Positions 42,064-53,075 of a stretch of DNA of 64,000 bases are shown here, piece after piece. This stretch comes from Bubalus kerabau (Eukaryota > Chordata > Mammalia > Artiodactyla > Bovidae). Each line of letters begins with the position of its first letter. Within the stretch, counting starts at the first letter, position 1. The stretch lies in assembly GCF_029407905.1 (NCBI RefSeq), contig NC_073628.1, forward strand, positions 47,699,501-47,763,500. Direction: 5' to 3'. Below the pieces are notes generated by a model. It had not been told where the DNA came from and did not search any database. It saw only the letters and a list, made by a program, of their open reading frames with translations. The translations under genes and the position numbers were made by a program.

Positions 42064-42375
42064 TGGCTTCCCTGGTAGCTCAGCTGATAAAGAATCCACC
42101 TACAATGCAGGAGACCCCTGGTTTGATTCCTGGGTCAGGAAGATCCTCTGGAAAAGGGATAGGCTACCCAATCCAGTATTCTTGGGCTTCTTTTGTGACT
42201 CGGCTAATAAAGAATCCATCTACAATGCAGGAGACCTGGGTTCGAGTCCTGGGTTGGGAAGATCCCTTGAAGGGAATGGCTGTCTACTCCAGTATCCTGG
42301 CCTGGAGAATTCCATGGACTGCATAGTCCATGGGGTTGCAAAGAGTCAGATGTGCCTGAGTGACTTGCACTTCAC
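42064..42375 (+). mobile_element. Bov-tA2-type SINE with two tRNA-like heads
   Basis: A first unit, GGCTTCCCTGGTAGCTCAGC to CAATCCAGTATTCTTG, is fused to a second, GGCTTCTTTTGTGACTCGGC to GAGTGACTTGCACTTCAC. The two B-box-like motifs (TTTGATTCCT and TTCGAGTCCT) show both heads. This arrangement recurs in ruminants, so it is a known subfamily form. Confidence 0.88.
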
Positions 42376-43187
42376 CCCAGCTTATGACTAGTAGATAATA
42401 CCTTCATAGATAATGTTGCCTGGACTCTAAAAAAAGAAACTAGTGCAGAAGGAAATTCAATAACTTGAAGCTCTGTTAGAATGAAGGGATTTTTATGTAG
42501 AATAGGGTTTCCATGGGTGGCTATAGGTAAATGGACCATTTACTAGAGAGCCATCACACTTAACTCTACATGCCCAGAAGCTTGCAGCTTTTCCACTTTC
42601 TTTGCAAGTGTTAAAAATAAAAATATGCACCTTATAAATGTGCATTACAACAATGTAGACAGGGTAAATTAGAGGTCTGTAATTGCCTCTTTCCCCTCTT
42701 GGGTTTACCCAATGACTGTTAGCAACAAAATGCTCTATTGTTGTATGCTATTATCCAGAAAGAGAATAAACCCAGAAACTACATAAAAATTGTTCTACCT
42801 CTGGGTCTCTATTTTATTTGAAAAATGAACCAATGAACAGAGAACATTTAAAGAGGAAAACAGTGTCAATGTGTAGCACATACCAATTTAGGAAATCTTA
42901 AATATTAGCTAATGTCTTCCTACATTTCTACATTGTCTACAATGAGTTAGAAAAACTATATGAACTAAACTATGCAAAAAAAGTTAGGCAAGAAATATAA
43001 ATCAGTAGAAATGAGAATTTTGAACTGTAGAAACCAAACACTAACAAATTTGTGTTAACTGCAAACAATGTTATAGGCTTGCAATTATTACTGAATTTAT
43101 ATAAACATTCTAAATTATAGTGACTCTAGCCACTGCTTTGCCAATTCCTTAGAAAGTGGGGTCATTTCTTGGAATTAATCTTCCTAA
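42376..43187. other. No recognisable feature
   Basis: AT-rich, about 0.8 kb; no gene or named repeat. Confidence 0.45.
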
Positions 43188-44184
43188 ATCTTGAGAAACC
43201 TATATGCAGGTCAGGAAGCAACAGTTAGAACTGGACATGGAACAACAGACTGGTTCCTAATAGGAACAGGAGTATGTCAAGGCTGTATATTGTCACCTTG
43301 CTTATATAACTTCTATGCAGAGTACATCATGAGAAATGCTGGGCTGGAAGAAGCACAAGCTGGAATCAAGATTGCCAGGAGAAATATCAATAACCTCAGA
43401 TATGCAGATGACACCACTTATGGCAGAAAGTGAAGAGGAACTAAAAAGCCTCTTGATGAAAGTGAAAGAGGAGAGTGAAAAAGTTGGCTTAAAGCTCAAC
43501 ATTCAGAAAACTAAGATCATGGCATCTAGTCCCATCACTTCATGGCAAATAGATGGGGAAACAGTGGAAACAGTGTCAGACTTTATTTTGGGGGACTCCA
43601 AAATCACTGCAGATGGTGATTTCACCCATGAAATTAAAAGACGCTTACTCCTTGGAAGGAAAGTTATGACCAACCTAGATAGCATATTCAAAAGCAGAGA
43701 CATTACTTTGCCAACAAAGGTCCATCTAGTCAAGGCTATGGTTTTTCCAGTGTTCAAGTATGGATGTGAGAGTTGGACTGTGAAGAAAGCTGAGCGCCGA
43801 AGAATTGATGCTTTTAACCGTGGTATTGGAGAAGACCCTTGAGAGTCCTTTGGACTGCAATGAGATCCAACCAATCCACTCTAAAGGAGATCAGTCCTGG
43901 GTATTCATTGGAAGGACTGATGCTAAAGCTGAAACTCCAATACTTTGGCCACCTCACACGAAGAGTTGACTCATTGGAAAAGACTCTGATGCTGGGAGGT
44001 ATTGGGGGCAGGAGGAGAAGGGGACAACAGAGGATGAGATGCCTCGATGGCATCACCAACTTGATAGACATGAGTTTGAGTGAACTCCGGGAGTTGGTGA
44101 TGGACAGGGAGGCCTGGCATGCTGTGATTCATGGGGTCGCAAAGAGTTGGACACAACTGAGTGACTGAATTGAACTGAACTGAA
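43188..44184 (+). mobile_element. BovB LINE 3' end
   Basis: About 1.0 kb from CTTGAGAAACCTATATGC to a (CTGAA)n tail. TSD not found. Confidence 0.93.
43191..44168 (+). pseudogene. BovB reverse transcriptase C-terminal remnant
   Basis: 43191-43433 contains motif B (GVCQGCILSPCLYNFY) and YADD. A 2-nt deletion just after the YADDTT codons shifts the frame. 43336-43842 continues with the thumb and ESWTVKKAERRRIDAF. 43839-44168 is the C-terminal arginine-rich end (GGRRRRGQQRMRCLDG). Three pieces in different frames; not functional. Confidence 0.87.
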
Positions 44185-44639
44185 AGACTTTCTTGCCTAT
44201 ATCCTTGACTCAATCTATATTATCCTATTGACATAGAGATATATTGGAAAGCATTTTCCTTCAGGTCTGATTCTCCAGCAAAGGTTTTTTTGTGTGACGG
44301 TCACCACCACTGCTCTCGTCTTTATGGTGGGGCAGAAGGTGCTCTTCTGTTGGTACTACAACAACTATGCTTTCCTATAAAGTGCTATGGTAGCTCAGAA
44401 ATTTTCAAAGAAGAAGAAGGCTTTGCCCCCCTCCCTCCATTATTCTCAGACATGGACAACCATCTGCTAGTCAGCTGATCCCTAAATTATGAACTGGTTT
44501 AATTCTCTCCATGGAAACACAACATCAACCGTAACAAAACTTTACATTTTCTCTATCTACATTTACTTTCTATGTGATATCCTCTCCCATGAATTTAAGT
44601 AGAATTTATATATTGATAGATTTCAAATTTATTAACCCC
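44185..44639. other. No recognisable feature
   Basis: No repeat or coding signal that I can name. Confidence 0.4.
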
Positions 44640-45311
44640 AACCTCATTGTCTCTTCTGCCCTCCAGACATAAAAATACAAAACTCAATCAGCTTGTCCTC
44701 TCACATATCCAATAATCCTGTCAGCATCAATATTTCCAAAACAGACATCTGAACTTCTTTCCTCATGGATTATTCCAGATATTAAAAAAAAAAAAAACTC
44801 CTCCATTTCCCCCCAATTTCTAAAGCCAAAATGTTTAGAGTTTCTGGACTACTCTCTCTCTCTTAAAAAATCCATTCTTTCAATACATCCTATTAGTATG
44901 GCTTTAAAATTTATCCAGAACCTGACCATTTCTTACCCTCTCTCCTTCACTGCTATTACTCCAACACAAGCCATTCTCTCTACCTGGATTGCTGTTATGG
45001 CCTTCTTACCAGTCTTACTACTTCTATATTTGTCTCTTGTCTACATATTCATGCACGCTGGTCTTTTCAAACATTAAGTTGGATAATGTTACCTTTCTCT
45101 TAAAAACTGTAACAACTCTCTTGTCATTCAAGATGCTTTGCTAAGGCTTCTAAGACCCACATGATGTGGCCCTTATAGTCTCCACCCATTAACTCTGTTT
45201 TTTTTTTTTACCCATTAACTCTTTGAGTTCAGCATCTAACATTTTTCTCTCTACTTCCTGTATGACAGCCACTTCTTCATGGCTTGTTCTTATATCTGTT
45301 TCATGCATGCA
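44640..45311 (+). mobile_element. L2 LINE, part 1
   Basis: A pyrimidine-rich block with ATTTATCCAGAACCTGACCA, CTACCTGGATTGCTGTTATGG and AGACCCACATGATGTGGCCC, in the order seen in mammalian L2. Interrupted by a Bov-tA and a MIR. Confidence 0.55.
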
Positions 45312-45534
45312 TGCATGTGTGCTAAGTCGCTTTAGTTGGGTCTGACTCTGTATGACACTATGGACTATAGGTCTCCAGGCTCCTCTGTCCATGGGATTCT
45401 CCAGGCAAGAATACTGGAGTGGGTTGCCATGCCCTCCTCCAGGGGGTCTTCCTGACCCAGGGATCAAACCCATGTCTTTTATACCTCCTGCATTGGTGGG
45501 CAGGTTCTTTACCCCAAGTACCATTTGGGATGCC
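45312..45534 (-). mobile_element. Bov-tA SINE
   Basis: Antisense copy with a (CATG)n-like tail at 45303-45316, GTGCTAAGTCGCTTTAGTTG to ACCATTTGGGATGCCC. The tRNA head end is diverged. Confidence 0.85.
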
Positions 45535-45710
45535 CATTCCTTTCATATATCTGACCAAATATCTGGTCACTTAGGAAAATCTTCCAAAATCACCTTACAT
45601 AAAATAGTACATGCTCTACTACTCTTAATTCCTTTTATTCTGCTTTATTCTTATTTACCACAAAATCTGGCGCCAATCTCCTTGGATTGGACACTGCCGT
45701 TTAATAACTA
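45535..45710 (+). mobile_element. L2 LINE, part 2
   Basis: TTAGGAAAATCTTCCAAAATC and ATTCTGCTTTATTCTTATTT fit the downstream L2 order after the SINE. Confidence 0.4.
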
Positions 45711-45711
45711 T

Positions 45712-45880
45712 TAACTTGGCCAAGTAATTCTGTGTATTTCTTATATCTATAAAGTGAGAATACTAATAGTATCTCTCAAATGGACTAACAAGAATAACAT
45801 TTTTAAAGAACATTACCAACATCTGGCATATAGTAAATATTGTATGAATGTTTATAACTACTATTATTTTCCTTACTAAT
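45712..45880 (-). mobile_element. MIR SINE
   Basis: Antisense MIR: AACTTGGCCAAGTAATTCTG, TATCTATAAAGTGAGAATAC, CTGGCATATAGTAAATATTG match the MIR series (CTGTAAAATGGGGATAAT, GGCACATAGTAAGCGCTC). Confidence 0.65.
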
Positions 45881-45929
45881 ATCATTATTATTATTCCTGG
45901 CACTTATTATCAAGTGACATGGTATATAT

Positions 45930-46070
45930 TTCTTTGTTAATGTATTCCTCCCATTGAAATGTAAGTCTATGGTAATTCTTTGCTTTGCTCTGCTCACTTA
46001 ATATCTGTCTCCTTGTAATGGTTTCTGGCACATGGTTAGTATTCAAAATTTGGATGAGTAAATTATAGAA
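45930..46070 (+). mobile_element. L2 LINE 3' terminus
   Basis: ATTGAAATGTAAGTCTATGG, GTAATGGTTTCTGGCACATG and GTTAGTATTCAAAATTTGG follow the L2 end (AATGTAAGCTCCATGAGGGC...GGCACATAGTAGG). Confidence 0.5.
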
Positions 46071-46511
46071 GGTGATTATATTGGGATAATTTTTAGCTTT
46101 ATTTGTAGGCTAGCTCCAAAATTATCCTTTATAAGAATAAGCTTCCTGCTTAAATATAACAAGGGTCAAGAAACATAGTGTTTTGTATTTATATGGCTCT
46201 TATTCTTCACCAGGAAAATGCTTTCAAAGTGCACTGGAAGGAAATACACACAAATCATGAGTGCAGCAAATCTCTCTAACCCCTCAGACTTTTATGGTCA
46301 CCATACAGAAGGTTATGATGTGGAATATTTTGTATGTTTTATTGTAAATTACTGTACATATTTTACTGTGAATAATATTCTCTAAGGGTAAACGTTACCT
46401 TGAAAGTTTTAGACCAGAGGTGAGTTTACTATGATAACTTTAACTGAGCTTTCCCTATAATGATTCCCTGAATTATAGCCCAGCCTGAGAATGCAGAAAG
46501 ACTTCCATCTT
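46071..46511. other. No recognisable feature
   Basis: AT-rich; nothing named. Confidence 0.4.
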
Positions 46512-46526
46512 AAAAATAGCCTTACT

Positions 46527-47463
46527 AAAAGAATAAAATACTTAGAAATAAATCTACCTAGAGAGACAAAAGATCTATATATAGGAAACTATAAAACACT
46601 GACAAAAGAAATCAAAGATGACACAAATGGACAGAGAAATACACCATATTCATGGATTGGAAGAATCAATATAATGAAAATGAGTATACACCCAAAGCAA
46701 TCAACAAATTCAATGCAACCCCTATCAAGCTATCAATGGTATTTTTCAGAGAACCAGAACAAATAATTCCACATTTTGTATGGAAATATAATAAACCTCA
46801 AAGAGCAAAAGCAATCTTGAGAAATAATAATGGAACTAGAGAAATCAACCTGTCTGACTTCAGACTATACTACAAAGCTACAGTCAACAAGACAGTATGG
46901 TACTGGCACAAAGACAGAAATATAGATCAATGGAACAAATAGAAAGCCCAGAGATAAATCCACACACCTATGGACGCCTTATCTTTGACAAAGGAAGCAA
47001 GAACATACAATGGAGAAAAGATAATCTCTTTAACAAGTGGTTTTGGGAAAACTGGTTAACCACCTGTAAAAGAATGAAACTAAAACACTTTCTGACACCA
47101 TATACAAAAATAAACTCAGAATGGATTAAAGATCTAAACGTAAGACCAGAAACTATAAAATTCCTAGAGGAAAACATAAGCAAAATACTCTCTGACATAA
47201 ATCAGAGTAGGATTCTCTATGACCCACCTCACAGAGTATTGGAAATAAAAGCAAAAATAAACAAATTGGACCTAATTAAACCTAAAAGCTTTTGCACACT
47301 GAAGGAAACTATAAGCAAGGTGAAAAGACAACCTTCAGAATGGGAGAAAATAATAGCAAATGAAGCAACTGACAAAGAATTAATCTCAAATATATACAAG
47401 CAGCTCATACAGCTCAATATAAGAAAAATAAATGACCAATCAAAAAATGGGCCAAAGAACTAA
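46527..47463 (+). pseudogene. L1 ORF2 remnant, post-RT region
   Basis: Pieces at 46491-46766, 46652-46942 and 46897-47463 (188 codons) in shifting frames. They include KRIKYLEINLPRETKDLY, ENQNK/EPEQIIPHFVWKYNKP and KHFLTPYTKINSEWIKDLNV. This is the region between the RT and the Cys-rich end of ORF2p. Frameshifts near 46660-46940 and a stop at 47462 disrupt it. Confidence 0.85.
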
Positions 47464-47561
47464 ACAGACATTTCTCTAAAGAAGACATACAGATTGCTAA
47501 CAAACACATGAAAAGATGCTCAACATCACTCATTATCAGAGAAATGCAAATCTAAGCCACA

Positions 47562-48056
47562 ATGAGGTACCATCTCACGCCGGTCAGAATGGTTGCGATC
47601 CAAAAGTCTATAAGCAATAAATGCTGGAGAGAGTGTGGAGAAAAGGGAACCCTCTTACACTGTTGGTGGGAATGTAAACTGGTACAGCCACTATGGAGAA
47701 CAGTGTGGAGATTCCTTAAAAAACTGGAAATAGAACTGCCATACCACCCAGCAATCCCATTACTGGGCATACACACTGAGGAAACCAGAAAGGAAAGAGA
47801 CACATGTACCCCAGTATTCATTGCAGCACTGTTTATAATAGCCAGGACATGGAAACAACCTAGATGTCCATCAGCAGATGAATGGATAAGAAAGCTGTGG
47901 TACATATACACAGTGGAGTATTACTCAGCCATTAAAAAGAATACATTTGAATCAGTTCTAATGAGGTGGATGAAACTGGAGCCTATTATACAGAGTGAAG
48001 TAAGCCAGAAAGAAAACCACCAGTACAGCATACTAACACATATATATGGAAGTTAG
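47562..48056 (+). pseudogene. L1 ORF2 C-terminus with intact Cys-rich motif
   Basis: 164 open codons to the natural ORF2 end. Residues 21-38 read CWRECGEKGTLLHCWWEC, giving the C-X3-C-X7-H-X4-C pattern of the L1 ORF2p C-terminal domain, which is needed for retrotransposition. IAALFIIARTWKQPRCP follows. Upstream breaks make the whole protein non-functional, but this domain is unusually well kept compared with other L1 pieces here. Confidence 0.87.
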
Positions 48057-48427
48057 AAAAATGGTAATGACAACCCTATACGTGAGACAGCAAAAGAGAC
48101 ACAGATATAAAGAAGAGATTTTTGGACTCTATGGGAGAAGGCAAGGGCAGGATGATTTGAGAAAATAGTACTGAAACATGTATATTACCACATGTGAAAT
48201 AGATTACCAGTCCAAGTCTGATGCATGAAACAGGGCCCTCAAACCTAGTGCACTGGGACAACTCAGAGGGATGGGACGGGGAGGGAGGTGAGAGGGAGGC
48301 TCAGGATGGGGAGCACATGTACACTCATGGCTGATTCATGACAATGTATGACAAAATCCAACACAATATTGTTAAGTAATTAGCCTCCAATTAAAACAAA
48401 TTAATTAATTTAAAAAATAGACTTACT

Positions 48428-48650
48428 AGTGTTCAGAGACTTTATCAAGCTCTTTTCTTTATCTTTTACAGAAGAAGGAAAAGGTATGTCTAAGCCAGCA
48501 AGGCCAAAAATACAGCAAAAGTAATTGATAATGTAGCTCTTTTTTCATCTTGTGTTCAATTTACCCTTCATGGACGTATACTGTTGCCCTTAATTCACTA
48601 TTTCCCATACCCATCCATAGTAATCTAATCATATTTTATCTTAATACAGA
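48428..48650. other. No recognisable feature
   Basis: Short segment, nothing named. Confidence 0.4.
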
Positions 48651-48651
48651 A

Positions 48652-49413
48652 GTAGAAAGAAAGTGAAAGTTTTAGTCAATAAGTTGTGGTTGACTCTGCA
48701 ACCCCATGGTGTGTAGCTCACCAAGCTCCTCCGTCCATGGGATTCTCCAGGCAAGAATACTGGAGTGGCTGCCATTTCCTTCTGCAGGGGATCTTCCCAA
48801 CCCAGGGATCGAACCGCCATCTCTTTGTTCAATCACTCAGTAGTGTCTAACTCTTTGTGACTCCATTGACTGCAGCATGCCAGGCCTCCCTGTCCATCAC
48901 CAACTCCCAGAGTTTACTCAAACTCATGTCCCATTGAGGCAGTGATGCCATCCAGCCAACTCATCCTCTGTTGTCTCCTTCTCCTCTTGCCTTCAGTCTT
49001 TCCCAGTAGCAGGGGCTTTCCCTACAGGGCATTTATTCACATCAGGTGCCAAAGTATTGGAGCTTCAGCTACAACATCAGTCCTTCCAATGAATAATCAG
49101 GACTGATTTCCTTTAGGATTGGCTGGATGGATCTCCTTGCAATCTAAGGGACTCTCAAGAGTCTTCTCCGACAACACAGTTCAAAAGCATCAATTCTTCA
49201 GTGCTCATCTTCCTTTATAGTCCAATCTCATATCCATACATGACTACTGGAAAGACCATAGCTTTGACTATATGGACCTTTGTTGACAAAGTGATGTCTC
49301 TGCTTTCTACTATGCTGTCTAAGTCTGTCATAGCTTTTCTTTCAAGGAGCAAGTCATGTCTTGCGACTCTTGTATTGGCAGGCAGGCACTTTACCACTAG
49401 TACCATGTGGGAG
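48652..49413 (-). mobile_element. Bov-tA SINE split by a BovB
   Basis: The left part, 48652-48825, runs from the SINE tail to GGGATCGAACCGCCATCTCTT. The missing tRNA head resumes at 49363 (GTATTGGCAGGCAGGCACTT, ACCACTAGTACCATGTGGG). The SINE was in place before the BovB. Confidence 0.85.
48826..49354 (-). mobile_element. BovB 3' end inserted in a Bov-tA
   Basis: 529 bp of antisense BovB (TGTTCAATCACTCAGTAGTG to TTCTTTCAAGGAGCAAGT). TSD CATCTCTT (48818-48825) and CATGTCTT (49355-49362), one mismatch. Confidence 0.9.
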
Positions 49414-49624
49414 GATTATCTTCATTCATTCATCTGCATTATCAGCAGACTCCTAAGTTATATAAGTTTTCTGAATAATTTAATATGTAAAAGATCAATC
49501 ACTTTCCTTCTATAATCGCCACCTCTCCCTTTGCCTCAAAAATGTATAATTATACTCCACCTTCTTATCCTGTTACACTGACCAATTTTCTTGTTTACAG
49601 CTGCTGATGGGTTTTAAGGGCTTG
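49414..49624. other. No recognisable feature
   Basis: Short segment, nothing named. Confidence 0.4.
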
Positions 49625-49682
49625 AAACCATCCCCAATGGCTCAGTGGTTAAAGATTCATCTGCAATGCAGGAGACACGGGA
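49625..49682 (+). mobile_element. Bov-tA head fragment
   Basis: CCCCAATGGCTCAGTGGTTA and ATCTGCAATGCAGGAGACAC; only the tRNA-derived head. Confidence 0.65.
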
Positions 49683-50854
49683 AACAGTGGTTTTAAATAA
49701 CAATCAACCTATTGCCAACCTGGGTAAAATATTAATTTTGATGTAGGTGGAGCCCACTGCAAATACTGAGATGTCTATGTTCCAGGAGTACCAGAGAGGA
49801 GTACCAAAACCACTGGTGCACTCTGTTGTGATTAGACACATCCGCAATGTTATAGACTCAAGTCTACAATACAGAGTGAGCAACTCTCTCATTTAACCTG
49901 GTTTTCTCCAGCTCACTGAACTTTGTTTTTCCCTTTGCTTAATCTCTGTGAAAAACAGGGTGAAATAATTAAATCTAAATTAGATTCTGTGTCATGGAAC
50001 TCTCTGCACCCTTATCTCAAAAGGCAAGAACTGGTTTGCAGGTGCTCATTGCTCTGTTTTGAATATGTGATAATGATGCCCCATGGAGCTATATATCATC
50101 CAGTAAATCCACTAGCACTTACCTTATGAATTCTTAAAGAGAGCCTAGAAATCAAATTACTGCTCCTTGTATTTTTTCTTTCTCAGAGGAACCTTCAAAG
50201 AGTTGCACTTGTATCTTTGAAAACACTTAGAGCCTAATTTATAGCTGTATAAGTTAGAATTAAGGTTAAATAGGTAGCTTTTATTTCCTAAAATGATATT
50301 TAATATTCAAACAAGTATGTGAATTTCAAGTGCCTTTTGTCTCCCTGGAGATAGCCTGCAATTTGCCTTCTTTTTAGTTGGAAATAGGTTTTACTTGATC
50401 TCTGAAGAAGTCATACCCAGCTGGAAAAATGAAACTTCTCCTTAAATTAGAAAATTTGAATATGTCTGATAAATAAACAGAAAATCCTATTTTTGAGCCC
50501 TTGTACAGATCTATGTCAATCATTTTACCTGTCATTAAGTCAAAAGTCACTTTCAAAATGCCCTAAAAATTTTGGCCTTTTTACTATGGAAAAGATAAAT
50601 TAGGGAAAGGCCTTCTGGAGACACTTACTAAGCACTTTTTGATGTGGACCACACAATTTGAAATTTTTTTACTGAGTAAGCATGCTTTAGTGCATAAAGA
50701 TTTTCATTCACTTTCAGATACTTAAAATTTTGAACACTTTATACTTTATACCCTTAAATTACATCTGATACAAGCACAAATGCAGTGCATTTCAGTAAAA
50801 AAAAAACACCCTGTCCTTTACTGACACTTCACAATGAACAGACACTACAGGGCA
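49683..50854. other. No recognisable feature
   Basis: About 1.2 kb of AT-rich sequence; no gene or classifiable repeat. Confidence 0.45.
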
Positions 50855-51150
50855 TCCTGTAATTATCCTCAGTTTGTAGGTAAGAAAATTGAGCTTTGTG
50901 AAGTTTAAGTAATTTGCACAAGGCTAGACTTCACTTCCACTTTTCACTTTCATGCATTGGAGAAGGAAATGGCAACCCACTCCAGTGTTCTTGCCTGGAG
51001 AATCCCAGGGATGTGGGAGCCTGGTGGGCTGCCGTCTATGGGTCGCACAGAGTCAGACACGACTGAAGCAACTTAGCAGCAGCAGCAGACTATACAGTAA
51101 GTTGCTGAGACTGGTTTTGAACACATCCAATTCCAGAGCTCAGTTCACAC
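50855..51150 (+). mobile_element. MIR SINE split by a Bov-A
   Basis: TATCCTCAGTTTGTAGGTAAG, GTTTAAGTAATTTGCACAAGG before the Bov-A. After it, TACAGTAAGTTGCTGAGACTG and TTTTGAACACATCCAATTCC continue the MIR consensus (CAGCTAGTAAGTGGCAGAGC, TTCGAACCCAGG). Confidence 0.65.
50934..51086 (+). mobile_element. Bov-A2 half (second monomer)
   Basis: CACTTTTCACTTTCATGCATT, then one Bov-A unit ending CAACTTAGCAGCAGCAGCAG. It interrupts a MIR; only a short AGACT repeat flanks it. Confidence 0.88.
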
Positions 51151-51171
51151 ACTACATTATAGTACTTCTCT

Positions 51172-51634
51172 AAAGGTCCATCTAGTCAAGGCTATGGTTT
51201 TTCCTGTGGTCATGTATGGATGTGAGAGTTGGACTGTGAAGAAGGCTGAGCACCGAAGAATTGATGCTTTTGAACTGTGGTGTTGGAGAAGACTCTTGAG
51301 AGTCCCTTGGACTGCAAGGAGATCCAACCAGTCCATTCTGAAGGAGATCAGCCCTGGGATTTCTTTGGAAGGAATGATGCTAAAGCTGAAACTCCAGTAC
51401 TTTGGCCACCTCATGGAAGAGTTGACTCATTGGAAAAGACTCTGATGCTGGGAGGGATTGGGGGCAGGAGGAGAAGGGGACGACAGAGGATGAGATGGCT
51501 GGATGGCATCACTGACTCGATGGACTTGAGTCTGAGTGAACTCCAGGAGTTGGTGATGGACAGGGAGGCCTGGCGTGCTGTGATTCATGGGGTTGCAAAG
51601 AGTCGTACACGACTGAGCGAATGATCTAATCTGA
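51172..51634 (+). mobile_element. BovB LINE 3' end
   Basis: 463 bp from AAAGGTCCATCTAGTCAAGG to a GATCTAATCTGAT tail of the (GATCT) type. The C-terminal RT frame (51194-51445, then 51277-51624) is close to consensus but frameshifted once at about 51413. Confidence 0.93.
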
Positions 51635-52049
51635 TACAGAATATAGTCTTAAAGCAATCCAGTATCTCATTATGAAGCTGAAGTTACTGTTAATGACAAA
51701 ATGTTTTGGTATCAAGACTATGATCATTATCTTAATTCTGTGGTTTAGCTTCTAAAGACATGTGCTTTAAAAATTATTTTTAAATGAAAAAGTAAGGTGT
51801 AAAACAAAGACAAAATATCAGTAGTATTCTAAGATTAAATGTGTTCTAAATTTTTAGGGAAAGAAGAACTTATACATATTTTAATTAAACCTTATTTTGA
51901 GATAACTGTGGATTCACATATGAAATTTTGTTTACTCTTCATCCATGTTTCCCCCAATAATAACATCTTCCAAATTTTCCAGACAACAATCAAGATTATT
52001 ACAAGAGTAGCTACTGTTAGAAAGAAAGAAGGAAAGGAGAAAAAAAAAA
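51635..52049. other. No recognisable feature
   Basis: AT-rich with a poly(A) run at 52040-52055; nothing else. Confidence 0.4.
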
Positions 52050-52054
52050 AAAAA

Positions 52055-52335
52055 CTTAGTGACTTAAAACAACACAAATTTATTATCTTCCTGTTCTGGA
52101 GGCTGGAAGTTTGAAATGAGACAAATGGGGCTAAAATGGGCCTAGTCATCAAGGCTAGAGTATCTAGGGGAAAATGCATTTTTTTTTTTTTGACTTTTCA
52201 AGCTTCGAGATGTTGTCTGCATTCTTCAGCTCTCAGCCTCCTGACATCTTCATAGCAAACACTGTCCTCTGCAATCTTCCTCTTATCACATCATTCAGAC
52301 TCTATTCTGCATTCTTCTTCCACATTTAAAAGACC
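52055..52335 (-). mobile_element. MaLR (MLT1-like) LTR fragment
   Basis: AGTGACTTAAAACAACACAA, TTCTGGAGGCTGGAAGTTTG and TCATTCAGACTCTATTCTGC fit an antisense MLT1 LTR. The left terminus is replaced by an A-rich run. Confidence 0.65.
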
Positions 52336-52573
52336 CAGATGCTGCTGCTGCTGCTTAGTTGCTCAGTTGTGTCTGACTCTTTGTGATCCATTGGACAGTA
52401 GCCCAGATAGTATTGATCACCAGATGGTCAACACCAAAATCAGACTGACTATATTCTTTGCAGCCAGAGAAGGAGATGATCTATACAGTCAGCAAAAATA
52501 AGACTGGGAGCTGACTGTGGCTCAGATCATGAACTTCTTATTGCCAAATTCAGACTTAAATTGAAGAAAGTAG

Positions 52574-52703
52574 CTCATAGAGACAGATAGATGGGTCTCC
52601 TGCATTGAAGGCAGATTCTTTTTCATCCAAGCCACCAGGGAAGCCCCTTTAGTCCCATTATTGATTCCCAACAATTGGGGGGCACTCTGTAAAAAAAAAA
52701 AAA
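52574..52703 (+). mobile_element. Polyadenylated retrocopy of unknown RNA with an antisense SINE piece
   Basis: 130 bp ending in about 14 A, bounded by a perfect 10-bp TSD AAGAAAGTAG (52564-52573 and 52704-52713). It holds an antisense Bov-tA head (GTCTCCTGCATTGAAGGCAG to CACCAGGGAAGCCCC) between short non-repeat flanks. It looks like the 3' end of a cellular transcript retroposed by L1 machinery. No AATAAA is visible near its end. Confidence 0.75.
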
Positions 52704-53075
52704 AAGAAAGTAGGGAAAACCACTAGACCATTCAGGTATGACCTAAATCAAATCCCTTACGATTATACAGTGGAAGTGAGCAATAGATTTAAGGGACTAG
52801 ATCTGATAGGCAAAATGCCTGATGAACTATGGACGGAGGTTCATGACTTTGTACAGGAAAAAGGGATCAAGGCCATCCCCAAGAAAAAGAAATGCAAGAA
52901 AGAAAAATGGCTGTCTGAGGAGGCCTTACAAATAGCTATGAAATGAAGAGAAGCAAAAAGCGAAGGAGAAAAGGAAAGATATAAACATCTGAATTCAGAG
53001 TTCCAAAGAATAGCAAGGAGAGATAAGAAAGCCTTCCTCAGTGATCAGTGCAAAGACATAGAGGAAAACAATAGA

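Larger units (their letters stand above)
46527..48412 (+). mobile_element. L1 LINE (ruminant), 1.9 kb 5'-truncated
   Basis: ORF2 3' third plus 3' UTR. TSD AAAAATAGCCTTACT (46512-46526) and AAAAATAGACTTACT (48413-48427), one mismatch. The 3' end lacks a pure poly(A) and ends in an ATTAAAACAAATTAATTAATTT-like AT-rich tail. Confidence 0.94.
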
